Source: Malaya genurostris (taxonomy: Eukaryota > Arthropoda > Insecta > Diptera > Culicidae). From it: DNA of 64,000 bases. Of this stretch, positions 12,170-23,407 are shown piece after piece (the stretch's first letter is position 1; the number at the start of each line of letters is the position of its first letter). A program made the position numbers and the translations under genes. The notes below the pieces were generated by a model. The model saw only the letters and a program-made list of their open reading frames with translations, did not search any database and was not told the DNA's origin. The DNA lies in assembly GCF_030247185.1 (NCBI RefSeq), contig NC_080571.1:5639001-5703000 (forward strand), given 5' to 3'.

Positions 12170-12658
12170 CCCTCTCAGCCGGCCGTTCTATTTTGTTGAG
12201 CTTTGAGCGCTTGTTGAACGACATAATGCACGAAATATTCGTTCAATTTGCTGGAACAAACCGTGTTGTTTTTCCTTTTGAAAAAATAGTGTGAAAATTA
12301 AGTGTTACCTTTACATAGAAAGAAAATTTGTTGTTATTCTACGTGAAGTAGAAGTATTGTGCAGGTATGTAGTGTTGTTTAAACAAATAAGTGGAAAAAA
12401 CTTCAGAAATTCTGCAGTAAAACTAGTCCAACGGGGCTCCAACTCCTCATGTTAAAAATGGCTCAACAATGGACCTCTGTTTGCTGGGTTTGTTGAACGA
12501 AAAAAAATGGCATTCGATTCAACGGTCTGTTTCAAAATCGGCAAACGAAGGTTCCGTGTTGGCCTCCCGTTGAACGATTGATTGGACATTCATTGGACCA
12601 ATGCTCCAACGTATTGAACCAATGAAGGACCACCGTTGAACGTTTTTTTCTAAGAGGG
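12170..12658. repeat. Putative MITE with CCCTCTYAG ends and TA duplication
   Basis: The left end reads TA-CCCTCTCAG and the right end CTAAGAGGG-TA, giving short inverted ends flanked by TA on each side (12168-12169 and 12659-12660). The interior is rich in GTTGAACG/TCCAACG words. There is no coding sequence. The inverted ends are short, so the call is moderate. Confidence 0.5.
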
Positions 12659-13483
12659 TAAGAACGAAAAAGTCCCAATGACAATTACAAGTAAGGAGAA
12701 ATTGAACTTTCGGTCACTATAATGTTGATAAGTGATATAATTATGAGCATGTGAGTAAACTCTTCTTCAAAATATAATAATGTTACCATGAATAAACATA
12801 TAGTTAGATAGAGATTGTCAAATTTGAAAGCACTATACATATTGTTCATATGAACATAATTTATGTGTTTTCAACCGACTATGTATTTTCTTAGTGCGAC
12901 TATACAAATTGTCAATCAATGAGTCTACTTGTTTCAGGGTCACATAAAGCTTCATTACAGTGGCAGATTTTATATTCCAACGACGAAATTGCGATATCTT
13001 GAATTAGTGTTTAATTTTGTAATAGTGCGTAGTTGTACCAAATACAAATAATTTGTATTTGGTTATACTTCAGTATTGGTATTGCAGGTGAGTAAATTTC
13101 ATAAGAAATAATGATAAAGGAAAAAATGTTACAAATTGTTTCAAAACATGAAGAGCTCGATTCGGAGCATCCTAAACACTTGGCACATGAATATCTCTTT
13201 CGGTTTTCCGGAAATAATATCCGAAAAATTTGCTGAGTTTTCCGTTAAGCTTCTGTGTAAATATTACTTTTATTAGAAATTTTTATATAACGTTTATTCT
13301 CCACTTTTATAGGAACAGTATTATTCCCTAAGAAATTTGTGGTAAAAAACCCGAACAATTTCATAACAGAAACATAAAAATATTAAAGAGAGCAACCAGT
13401 TTTATAATTTTGAATGTCTACAAGCGTTAAAAAACAAGCTCTTACTATGAATAATTTTTTTTAAATTTTATAGATTATGTTTA
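12659..13483. other. Intergenic, no gene seen
   Basis: AT-rich sequence without a supported coding region or clear repeat structure, between a putative MITE and the mariner left end. Confidence 0.35.
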
Positions 13484-13550
13484 ACAGTTCGGCTGAAAAG
13501 TTCGTATTGTTTAATAGAAACACACATTTTTTTGCCAAAATTCGTTTTTA

Positions 13551-14568
13551 TTATTCAACATAATTGGCATCAGAGGCGATACAGCGATTATAGCGATCTT
13601 CCAACTTTTCGATACCATTTTTGTAGTACGATTTGTCCTTAGTTTCAGCGATTACCTCTTCATTGCTTCTAAATTTTTTACCAGCGAATATTCTCTTCAG
13701 GTCTGAGAACAGGAAAAAGTCACTGGAGGCCAAATCTGGAGAATACGGTGGATGAGGGAGCAATTCGAAGCCCAATTCGTTCAATTTCAGCATGGTTTTC
13801 ATCGACTTGTGACACGGTGCATTGTCTTGATGAAACAAAACTTTTTTCTTCTTCAAATGAGGCCGTTTTTTTTGAAATTTCGTCCTTCAAACGCTCTAAT
13901 AACGCTATATAATAGTCAATGTTGATGGTTTTTCCCTTTTCAAGGTAATCGATGAAAATTATACCATGCGAATCCCAAAATACAGACGCCATAACCTTAC
14001 CGGCCGATTGTTGAGTCTTTCCACGCTTTGGAATCGGTTCATCGCGTGCAGTCCACTCAGCTGACTGTCGATTGGACTCCGGAGTGAAGTGATGGAGCCA
14101 TGTTTCGTCCATTGTTATATATCGACGAAAAAAATCGGTTTTATTTCGATATAACAGCTCCAAACACTGCTCAGAATCATCAATTCGTTGTTGTTTTTGA
14201 TCGATTGTGAGCTCATGCGGCACCCATTTTGCACAAAGCTTTCTCATATCCAAATATTCGTGAATAATATGTCCAACACGTTCCTTTGATATCTTTAGGG
14301 TGTCAGCTATCTCGATCAACTTCACTTTACGGTAATTGAAAATCATTTTGTGAATTTTTTTCACGTTTTCATCGGTAACAGCCTCTTTTGGACGTCCACT
14401 GCGTTCATCGTCTTCGGTGCTCATATGACCTGTACGAAATTTTGCAAACCACTTACGAATTGTTGCTTCGCCCAATGCAGAGTCTGGAAAACACTCATCA
14501 AGCCATTTTTAGGTATCGGCGGCACTTTTTTTCATCAAAAAGTAGTGTTTCATCAACACACGAAATTC
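13551..14568 (-). pseudogene. Mariner transposase, broken; first codons lie at 20567-20578
   Basis: The minus-strand frame encodes a D,D34D mariner transposase. The helix-turn-helix part has WFAKFR and EDDERSGRPKEAV. Catalytic Asp residues sit in TMDETWLHHF, FHQDNAPCHKS and YSPDLASSDFF. It is broken three ways. A retrotransposon separates the start ATG (20578) from the rest. An in-frame TAA interrupts the frame at 14509-14511. A one-base change in an A-run (T-run on the plus strand, about 13866-13873) shifts frame before the second catalytic Asp. The element cannot make its own transposase; its intact ends could still be recognised in trans (inference). Confidence 0.9.
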
Positions 14569-15009
14569 ATTCGTAACCGAATGTTCGAAGTGAGCACACG
14601 CGTTTTTTTAACAATCGACATCGGTAAGACGAAGGTGCCTATCACAGCAGAGGCTGTAGTATAGGCATTAAATAAAAGTGATAAAAAGTAGCATTCCCGC
14701 AAGTGAGTTCTGTCTGTGCACCGGTTTTGTATCGGTATCGACAGTAGACGCTATTGTGCTATCCTCGGGCAGCAGTTATTTCTATTGTTTGCTACCCGCA
14801 TCGCAGCAGCCAAATCCTGAGTCAAGGTCACGCTGAAGCACAACGAAGGAGTGAAGGAGCAACTCACCTAACAGCTTACCGTGACATACTGTTAAGTATT
14901 TTCTCAAACTTTTTCTTTCAACTTTTACTATTCATATATTTTCTTTTCATTTTATTTCTTTCTTTCTCATTTCAAGTGCGGGAGACTTCTTTACTCCCGC
15001 ACTTTAAAT

Positions 15010-16452
15010 ATGAATATTGATGACAGTGGGGGTGTCTCGGAGGAGGGCGAAGCTGAACGAATGAACGAAGAACATTTAGAGGCTAAGTTTGCTTCCGAGA
15101 TGCCATCTACCCCTCCTATACCATCTCCCCCTCCGATACCATCTCCCTCTACAATGCCATCTCCCTCTCCGATGCCTCCATCTCCCTCTAAGATATTGCC
15201 TGCTCGCCAAAAAGTTTACCAAGACGATGGCTCGGGGGGTCCGTGGGTGGTATACTTCCGGCCCAAATTAAAGTCTCTCAGAGTTTTAAATATTGCTCGG
15301 GACCTGGAAAAACATTTCTCGGCAATAAAAACAATAGATAAGGTTTCGCCAAACAAGTTACGCGTTGTTGTGTCCGACCTGAAGCAAGCAAACGAGATTG
15401 CTACCAGCGAGTTGTTCACGAAGGAGTACCGCGTGTACGTCCCGTCTCATGTGGTGGAGATCGACGGTGTGGTCCGTGACGAAAGTCTGACAATCGAAGA
15501 TCTGATGAAGGACGGGGTAGGCCGTTTCAAAAACCCCGACCTTCAACCAGTGAAAATTTTGGAGTGCAAGCAATTGCACTCCAAATCGATAGATGGTAAA
15601 TTTTACCAATCGGACTCATTTCGCGTGACTTTTGCCGGATCTGCACTTCCAAATTATTTGGTAGTGAGTGGAGTTCGTCTACCTGTTCGGCTGTATGTAC
15701 CGCGGGTAATGCATTGTACAAGCTGCAAACAGCTAGGTCATACGGCAACCTATTGTTGCAACAAACTGCGATGCGGCAAATGCGGAGAGGCCCATGAGGA
15801 CGATCTCTGCAGAAGAGCAGTGGAAAAGTGTTGCTACTGCGGGGAGAATCCTCATGATCTTTCGGTGTGCCCTACGTACATACAGCGTGCGGAGAAATTG
15901 AAGCGATCCGTGAAAGAACGTTCCAAACGTTCTTATGCGGAAATCTTAAAAAGAACCACTCCATCGACCCCTGAGAACCCGTTTGCAATCTTGCCAGTTG
16001 AAGAGGATACCTCTGACGACCCAGGCGAAGGACCTTCCTACACACAGGTTGAAGGAAGCAGGAAAAGACAAAATCTGGCTTCTCCCAAGCTTCCTCGTAA
16101 AGGCCTCAGACTGTCCTCTTCGTCACAAAAGAACCAAACGGAAACAAAAAGTGCTGACTCAAAACCGAAGCAAACACCTCCTGGGTTCAAAAAACTTAGG
16201 GATGATAAGGAGTACCCAGCACTTCCTGGGGCATCAAAAAACCCGAATGACCCCAAAGCACAACCAGAAAATCCTACAAACGCTGGATTATTGAAATTTT
16301 CTGATATCGTGGACTGGATATTAACAGCCTTCAATATTACTGATCCTCTGAAAAGCTTCCTAACTGCTCTACTGCCAACAGTAAGGACATTTTTAAAACA
16401 GTTGACTGAACAATGGCCCCTCCTTGCAGCGATCGTATCTTTTGATGGATAA
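15010..16452 (+). CDS. I-clade retrotransposon ORF1 (gag-like nucleic-acid-binding protein), 480 aa
   Basis: An intact frame from ATG 15010 to TAA 16452. The N-terminus is Glu-rich, followed by a proline-rich repeat (PSPSPMPPSPS, about residues 34-60). A central globular region is next. Three CCHC-type knuckles lie around residues 236-300: CTSCKQLGHTATYC, CGKCGEAHEDDLC and CCYCGENPHDLSVC. The C-terminal part is basic and Ser/Pro-rich. Such proteins bind element RNA and form the RNP used for target-primed reverse transcription. The stop overlaps the start of ORF2 by 8 nt (ATGGATAA, 16445-16452), suggesting translational coupling or re-initiation. Confidence 0.9.
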   Translation: MNIDDSGGVSEEGEAERMNEEHLEAKFASEMPSTPPIPSPPPIPSPSTMPSPSPMPPSPSKILPARQKVYQDDGSGGPWVVYFRPKLKSLRVLNIARDLEKHFSAIKTIDKVSPNKLRVVVSDLKQANEIATSELFTKEYRVYVPSHVVEIDGVVRDESLTIEDLMKDGVGRFKNPDLQPVKILECKQLHSKSIDGKFYQSDSFRVTFAGSALPNYLVVSGVRLPVRLYVPRVMHCTSCKQLGHTATYCCNKLRCGKCGEAHEDDLCRRAVEKCCYCGENPHDLSVCPTYIQRAEKLKRSVKERSKRSYAEILKRTTPSTPENPFAILPVEEDTSDDPGEGPSYTQVEGSRKRQNLASPKLPRKGLRLSSSSQKNQTETKSADSKPKQTPPGFKKLRDDKEYPALPGASKNPNDPKAQPENPTNAGLLKFSDIVDWILTAFNITDPLKSFLTALLPTVRTFLKQLTEQWPLLAAIVSFDG

Positions 16453-19400
16453 TTTACCACTGAGAATCGAAGATATGATCATTGTGCTTCAGTGGAATTG
16501 CAGAAGTATCATCCCAAAACTTGATTCTTTCAAACACTTAATACATACTCATAATTGCGATGTATTCTCCTTGAGTGAAACTTGGCTTACTTCTAACATC
16601 AACCTCGACTTCCATAATTTTAACATAATCCGCCTGGACCGAGAAGACTCTTATGGAGGGGTACTTTTAGGGATTAAAAAGTGCTATTCATTTTATCGTA
16701 TTAACCTCCCCTCGACACCGGGAATTGAAGTTGTTGCTTGCCAAATTAATATTAAAGGCAAAGATCTATGTATAGCTTCTATCTACATTCCTCCCAGAGT
16801 CTCGATAGGGCATCGTCGGCTTGCAGACATCATAGAACTTCTTCCTTCACCGCGGCTGGTTTTAGGGGACTTTAACTCGCATGGTACAGGATGGGGCTGC
16901 TTATATGATGATAATCGTTCTTCGTTAATCCAAGATCTGTGTGACAACTTCAATTTGACAATTCTAAACACGGGAGAAATGACACGGAACCCTAGACCGC
17001 CAGCACAACCAAGTGCGCTGGATTTATCCCTTTGCTCGACTTCGCTACAGTTAGATTGCAAGTGGAAGGTAATCTGTGATCCTCACGGTAGCGATCACTT
17101 GCCGATCATAGTTTCTATCACCAACCGTGGAAGACCATCGGAAACAATCAATGTTTCGTACGATTTCACACGAAACATTGATTGGAAACGTTACGCGAGC
17201 TCGATGTCTGAGAAACTAGAAACATCACAGGAGCTTCCTCCGGAGGAAGAGTATACATTTTTGGCTGGCTTGATTCTTGACACCGCAATTCAAGCTCAGA
17301 CGAAACGAGTACCTAGCGCGCAAACTAGTATGCGTTCTCCCAACCCATGGTGGGACAAAGAGTGCTCAGAGCTGAAAACGAAAAAAGCTTCAGCCTTCAT
17401 CTCGTTTAGAAGGAACGGAACTCCAGATAATTATCGGAAATACGCGGCGTTAGAATTTCAAATGAAAAGTCTGATTAAAGCTAAGAAACGCGGTTACTGG
17501 CGAAGGTTTGTTGACGGATTAACGAGAGAAACAGCAATGAGCACTCTTTGGAATACGGCCCGTCGCATGCGCAATCGAAATCACGCGAACGAAAGCGAGG
17601 AATATTCTAACCGCTGGATATTTGATTTCGCTAAGAAAGTATGTCCTGATTCTGTTCCGGAACAGAAGATATCCCGCGTCGCGACATTGAATACAAACGA
17701 AACACCGTTTTCGATGGTAGAGTTCTCACTTGCGCTCTTGTCGTGTAACAATAGAGCCCCGGGGTTAGACAGAATTAAATTCAACTTGTTGAAAAATCTG
17801 CCCGACTCTGCCAAAAGGCGCTTGTTGAATTTATTCAACAAGTTCCTCGAGGGTAATATTGTCCCACACGAATGGAGAGAAGTGAGAGTTATTACTATTC
17901 AAAAACCTGGAAAACCAGCCTCCGATCACAATTCGTATCGGCCGATTGCTATGCTTTCCTGTATTCGGAAATTGTTGGAGAAAATGATTCTCTTCCGTCT
18001 AGACAATTGGGTCGAAACAAATGGATTGCTTTCAGGTACACAATTTGGGTTCCGCAGGGGCAAAGGAACGAACGATTGTCTAGCGTTGCTCTCAACAGAA
18101 ATTCAAATGGCATTTGCTCGTAAAGAACAAATGGCATCAGTTTTCCTCGACATCAAGGGGGCATTCGATTCAGTTTCCATTAACGTTCTATCTGAGAAGT
18201 TGCATCAGCATGGTCTTTCACCAGTTTTGAACAACTTTTTATATAATCTATTGTCCGAGAAACACATGCATTTTGAGCATGGTGATTTGACGACAAAGCG
18301 ATTCAGTTACATGGGTCTTCCTCAGGGCTCATGCTTAAGCCCCCTTTTATACAACTTTTACGTAAATAACATTGATGAATGTATCAACACATCTTGCACG
18401 CTAAGACAACTTGCCGACGACAGTGTTGTGTCTATTATAGGACCCAAAGCTGCCGATCTCCAAGGACCATTGCAAGATACCCTCGACAACTTGTCGACAT
18501 GGGCTTTTCAAATGGGTATCGAGTTCTCTACGGAGAAAACTGAGCTGGTTGTATTTTCAAGGAAGCGAGAACCTGCGCAACTACAGCTTCAACTAGGGGG
18601 TGAAACCATAGCTCAGGTTTTCACATTTAAATATCTCGGGGTCTGGTTCGATTCCAAAGGTACCTGGGGATGTCACATAAGGTATTTGAAACGAAAATGC
18701 CTACAGAGAATCAATTTCCTTCGTACAATAACCGGAACTTGGTGGGGCTCTCACCCAGGAGACCTGATCAGGTTGTACAAAACGACGATATTGTCAGTAA
18801 TGGAATATGGATGTTTCTGTTTCCGCTCCGCTACGAATATTCATTTCATTAAACTGGAAAGAATTCAGTATCGTTGTTTACGTATTGCCTTGGGTTGCAT
18901 GCAATCAACCCATACGATGAGTCTTGAAGTGCTGGCGGGCGTCTTACCGTTGAAAAACAGGTTCTGGGATCTCTCATATCGACTGCTAATCCGATGCGAC
19001 ATTTTGAATCCGATGGTGATAGAAAACTTTGAAAAGCTCGTCGAGCTTAATTCACAAACCCGTTTTATGTCCTTGTATTTTGACTACATGGCTCAGAATA
19101 TAAATCCTTCTTCGTTTGTTCCCAATCGTGTTCATTTTGTGGATACTTCTAATTCTACTGTGCTTTTCGACACATCCATGAAAGAAGAAATTTGTGGAAT
19201 CCCGGATCCTGTACGCCCTCAAGAGATCCCAAAAATTTTTAATAATAAATTTAAAGAAGTCTGACGGATCATATCTAGACGGGTCCACTGGCTTCGGTAT
19301 ATTCAATGTAAATTTCACCGCTTCCTATAAACTCAGTGATCCAGCTTCAGTTTACGTCGCAGAACTAGCTGCAATTCAGTATACCCTTGAGATCATTGAC

Positions 19401-20102
19401 ACTCTGCCCACAGATCACTACTTCATTGTATCGGACAGTCTCAGTTCCATTGAGGCTCTCCGTTCAGTGAAGCCTGGAAAGCACTCACCGTATTTCCTGG
19501 GGAAAATACGGGAACAATTGAGTGCTTTATCTGCAAAATCATACCAGATTACCTTGGTTTGGGTCCCCTCACATTGTTCCATACGGGGCAATGAGAGGGC
19601 GGACTCGTTAGCCAAGGTGGGCGCACTAGAAGGTGATATCTATGAAAGACCAATCTGCTTCAATGAATTTTTCAGTTGCTGTCGTCAGAAAACTCTAGCT
19701 AGCTGGCAGAATACATGGAATAGTGGAACTCTGGGACGATGGTTACACTCAATAATCCCACAGGTATCGACGAAAGCTTGGTTCCGGGGGTTAGACGTGA
19801 GCCGAGACTTTATTCGTGTAATGTCAAGGCTCATGTCTAATCATTATATGTTCAGCGCGCATCTCCGTCGTGTGGGGCTCGCTGAGAGTGGTGTCTGCGT
19901 TTGCGGTGAGGGTTATCATGACATCGAACATGTTGTTTGGACATGTGTCGAGTATTGTGATGCCAGGTCCCAACTCATAGGTTCCCTTCGGGCCCGAGGT
20001 ATACCACCCTTCGTACCAGTCCGCGACGTCTTGGCAACTCGAAATCTTCCTTATATGACTCTCATCTATAACTTCTTGAAAACTATCAATGCTCAAATTT
20101 AG
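16445..20102 (+). pseudogene. I-clade ORF2: endonuclease, reverse transcriptase, RNase H; one frameshift
   Basis: ATG at 16445 opens a frame that runs to a TGA at 19262-19264. APE-type endonuclease motifs are LQWNCRSI, LSETWL, GDFNSHGTGWG and SDHLPI. The reverse transcriptase has NSYRPIAMLS, FGFRRGKGTNDC, VFLDIKGAFDSV, GLPQGSCLSP and the catalytic LADDSV. The RNase H and C-terminal tail continue in another frame (19194-20102) with DGSTGFG, ELAAIQYTLE, VSDSLSS and NERADSLAK, then CGEGYHDIEHVVWTC. The two frames overlap at 19194-19264, so a single-nucleotide indel in an A/T-rich stretch near 19230-19262 separates RNase H from the polymerase. Otherwise the protein appears intact, which implies a young insertion. 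Confidence 0.9.
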
Positions 20103-20757
20103 TGCTCTCCCTATCTCTTTCTCGTCTACAGCTCTACCGCACTCTTCTTTACGTTGCTGGAAGTATGGCCTGTGTAAACGATGCTTCGGAGCATGCACCT
20201 GCTTTGAACTGACTGAGTTGCTGGAAGCTACCCAAAAACGTCACATCAACGTCAGAACACACCAACGAAGCATCCCAATCCAGAATAATCTCTTCATTGC
20301 TACAAGCTGAAAAACATGAAGATTCATCGAACGCAAAATGTGTCTAAAAGATGTATGCCACAAACCAATGATGTATTCAAATTTCAATTCAATACTGTGT
20401 AGGTCCCACCCTCCCTATGTCCCCTTACTAACTGGGGAGTATGCCGCCCCGTAATACGGCATCCCTTTCTCTCTCCCTAACAACAAGACAATCGGCCACG
20501 TTAAGCTAAAGCAAATGAACCTAATAAAAATTTTATTTGAAAAAAAAAAAAAAACACACGAAATTCCTTTTTTTCCATTTTTTTCACAATAACAAAAGTA
20601 GCTTCACTCAAAATGCAATATCTCACAAACTAATAATCAGACAGCTGTCAAATTTATACACGTATCTTTTGAAGGTTAGTACTAACTGAAAATGGTATGG
20701 ATTTAGTTCTAGTGGCGCCCTCTCATAGAAACGATACGAACTTTTCAGCCGATCTGT

Positions 20758-21540
20758 TATATATAAAGTATTAGACTATTAATTCATATATTACTGTTCT
20801 AGAGCCAAAACCATTCTCATAGTAAAAGTGAGCTTGCATATTGTTAACATCATCTGATTTTATTGTGTGCTGAAAACCACGATACTCGTATGGTTAAACT
20901 AACCTTCCATATAGTAGCTGTTATCATTTTATTTTTCTGAGTGTGTGTAAAAATTCCATAAGAACATTAATAGAGTAACGGCTCCAGTTGTCATCTCAGC
21001 TCAAACAGTCATACGAAAATCAATAGCAAGAGTGAAATCTGCTGTCTCTGTTCGATAGATTGTTCTTAAATGTGAGACAAAATAGGTATAGGCATTCGAT
21101 TCAAATTTTTTAATCATTATAACAGCAGTATTGTACAATTTTCGAACTATTTTTTCTACGGTTTCGCTCCCTAAAGTAAAAGTCGAGTAGTCGGCAAAAT
21201 TACATGGCGACTCTACTAATGGGATGACCATTAATACAATAGCCCAAATTAGTAAACGAAATCATTTCGTGAGAAGAAACAAGAAGATCACTCTATGTAA
21301 AAAAACATTGTAGAAGATAATAATTTTGGGTAAGTTTTCACAATCAGTATTGGAAATTTGTCTGTGAAAATTAAAATTATATCTGCAATAAACATAAACT
21401 CGAAGGCTAAGAAAATGGATTCAAAAGTGATTAGTATTAAGCGTCTAGGCCTTGGCATATCCGGAACGGGACTGGACCGAATCCTGTCCGGGTTATGCTT
21501 CAAATTTGTTTAATGCAGCTCCATGTGAATATTCTCACTA
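20758..21540. other. Intergenic, no gene seen
   Basis: AT-rich sequence between the mariner right end and a palindromic repeat region. No supported frames. Confidence 0.35.
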
Positions 21541-21588
21541 GACCGTGTCGTACCCGTGTCTGTGTCGACACACGTCCGAAACACGGTC
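21541..21588. repeat. 48-bp imperfect palindrome
   Basis: GACCGTGT at the left is the reverse complement of ACACGGTC at the right. The centre TGTGTCGACACA is a perfect 12-bp palindrome, with further pairing CGTGT/ACACG around it. It could extrude as a hairpin. GC content is higher than the surroundings. Confidence 0.6.
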
Positions 21589-21614
21589 AAAGCATGCGTT
21601 AACACAAATACACT

Positions 21615-21978
21615 ATTAGGTTTTGCACGAACATGACATAACCTTACAAAAATGAACAGAATGAACTTTTTTTGACAGTCGACGTGTACTTGTTTACAGT
21701 TTAAAAGTTCATCAGAAGTTCATAGTTCGAATGTAAAAATTGCAAATCGCCTCACACTCAACAGATTCATACATATATCGCTCCTTGATGCTGGAAACAC
21801 ATACAGGGCAATCTTTTTAGTTGTTTTCACTGTGGAATACGTTTTTAACAGGCACTTTTTCGTCATTTTTTTCAATTTTTAACTTGCAGTCGCAAAACAA
21901 AACAAGTACACGCCAACTGTCAAAAATGAACTTGATTCATCGGCAGTTCATTTGTGTCGTCATCGTGCAAAACCTAAT
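21615..21978. repeat. Inverted-repeat (MITE-like) element, about 365 bp
   Basis: The left arm begins ATTAGGTTTTGCACGA and includes TTTTTGACAGTCGACGTGTACTTGTTT. Its reverse complement appears at the right arm with AAACAAGTACACGCCAACTGTCAAAAA and ends TCGTGCAAAACCTAAT. The arms are roughly 80-100 bases. No transposase is encoded. Confidence 0.65.
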
Positions 21979-22300
21979 TGACAGGTACTTGAATTTTCAA
22001 GATTTCCATCCAAGGCTCCAGGACACAGCGGGAAGTTCCACAGAAACCGTTAGCAATCTTCTTTCACATATCTTCTGTTCGCTTTGGCGTAGCATCGTCG
22101 TTCAATTTTTCGGTAATTACACGACATATCTCGTGAACAATCTGGTAGACAGCCCCAAGTCTGTAACGAAATGCTATGATTTTTTGCGTGTCTCATGTTG
22201 CTAAATGTCTGAAATCATGAGATCTTTCTCAGGAAGTTACTGCTAATAGGAATGTAGTGTCATGCTTTTTAAGATACGAATGAACTTTACTCAACAGCGA

Positions 22301-22950
22301 GTTTTTGGTATAAATTTGTTTAGCATAACATTTGATTGGCATAAATTTGTTTGGCATTATGTCATTTGGCATGAAATGAAAAGACATACTGTTTCATTTG
22401 GCATAATTTTCATTTAGCATAATTCATTTGACATAGTTTTCATTTAGTATAATACATAATTGTGCATATTTTCTTTAAATTCGATTTTATCTGGGAGTAC
22501 TTTAAAAGGCTGAAATACATAACGGACGAAAACACTTGGATTACAGGTTTGCCAATTAGTGCTTGGACGACTCGGACTGCGTTACCTTGGCGGCTTGGCA
22601 CCGCCGAGATTACCTTGTCCTCGTAGTGGTATAACAACTAGAAAAAAATTAAAGTGCCGCTTATGTAGCTGCACCACATTGATAGACATATAACACACAT
22701 TCACTTAAAAATCGAATGTAAAAACCGAACACTAATAGGAAAACCTGTAATCCAAGTGTTTCCAGCCGTTATGTATTTCAACCTTTCAAAGTACTCCCAG
22801 AACAAGTCGAATATCGAAAGGAAATATACACAATTGAAATTATGCCAAATGAAACAATGTCTTTCTATTTTATGCCGAATGACATTATGCCAAACAAAAG
22901 TTATGCCAAAGAAATTTATGCCAAACAAAATTCGGCCAAATAACACACAA
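22301..22950. repeat. Large foldback element built of GGCATAAT-type subrepeats, about 650 bp
   Basis: The arm at about 22301-22553 is the diverged inverse of the arm at about 22739-22950. Shared landmarks include TTTGGCATAATTT words, CTGGGAGTACTTT, GAAATACATAACGG and AACACTTGGATTACAGGTTT. The outer parts consist of repeated 'TTTGGCATAA' units. The loop (22554-22738) has no recognised gene. Non-autonomous. Confidence 0.75.
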
Positions 22951-23347
22951 CCACTTTCAAATTATCAAAAATATAACTCGAGCTTTTGATGATCTCAGTG
23001 CCTCAAAATATGTTCTATATTTTTCGGTAAATTGTATTGGAATTGTGTCAACTAAACTGATAAAACAGATTAAAACAGTGGTTTATTCGTGTTTCAAATT
23101 TTCCTTAATTTAAAGATTTTGTGTCCGAGAATTATTTTGTAACTAGATCTCAACGTTGCGATTGATCTGTTTGAGTATACAAGATCTAAAATAGATCAGC
23201 CATTAAGAAATAAAATAGCGTAGTAAAACTCTTATTTTGGAAGTTTTTCATTTTACCGTGCAAAATGAACTATGATAAATTAGAATGAAACTTTCGCGTT
23301 TCAGTTCAACCCTGCTGGAGTGAATCATAATCAGCTGATAGTTATCT

Positions 23348-23370
23348 TCATCATCATCATCATCATCATC
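23348..23370. repeat. (TCA)n microsatellite
   Basis: About eight TCA units just upstream of the GRHPR start codon. Confidence 0.85.
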
Positions 23371-23407
23371 CGTCTTTCATTGTATACAAGTAAGTACTTA
23401 GCATAGA

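Larger units (their letters stand above)
14569..20552 (+). mobile_element. Near full-length I-clade non-LTR retrotransposon, about 6.0 kb
   Basis: The element comprises a 5' UTR of about 440 bp, ORF1 (gag-like with zinc knuckles), ORF2 (apurinic endonuclease, reverse transcriptase, RNase H), a 3' UTR and a poly(A) run at 20540-20552. It is bounded by a 12-14-bp direct repeat, AACACACGAAATTC, at 14555-14568 and 20553-20566; the leading A residues are ambiguous with the tail. RNase H after RT and the three-knuckle ORF1 point to the I group. One frameshift in ORF2 is visible. The insertion is younger than the mariner it interrupts. Confidence 0.92.
13484..20757 (-). mobile_element. Mariner transposon split by a nested retrotransposon
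   Basis: The left end (ACAGTTCGGCTGAAAAGTTC, from 13484) is matched in reverse complement by the right end at 20757 (ACAGATCGGCTGAAAAGTTC). Both are flanked by TA (13482-13483, 20758-20759), the mariner target. The element proper is 13484-14568 plus 20567-20757, about 1.28 kb, a normal mariner length. Everything between is a later retrotransposon insertion with a target-site duplication (14555-14568 and 20553-20566). Transcription sense is minus. Confidence 0.92.
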
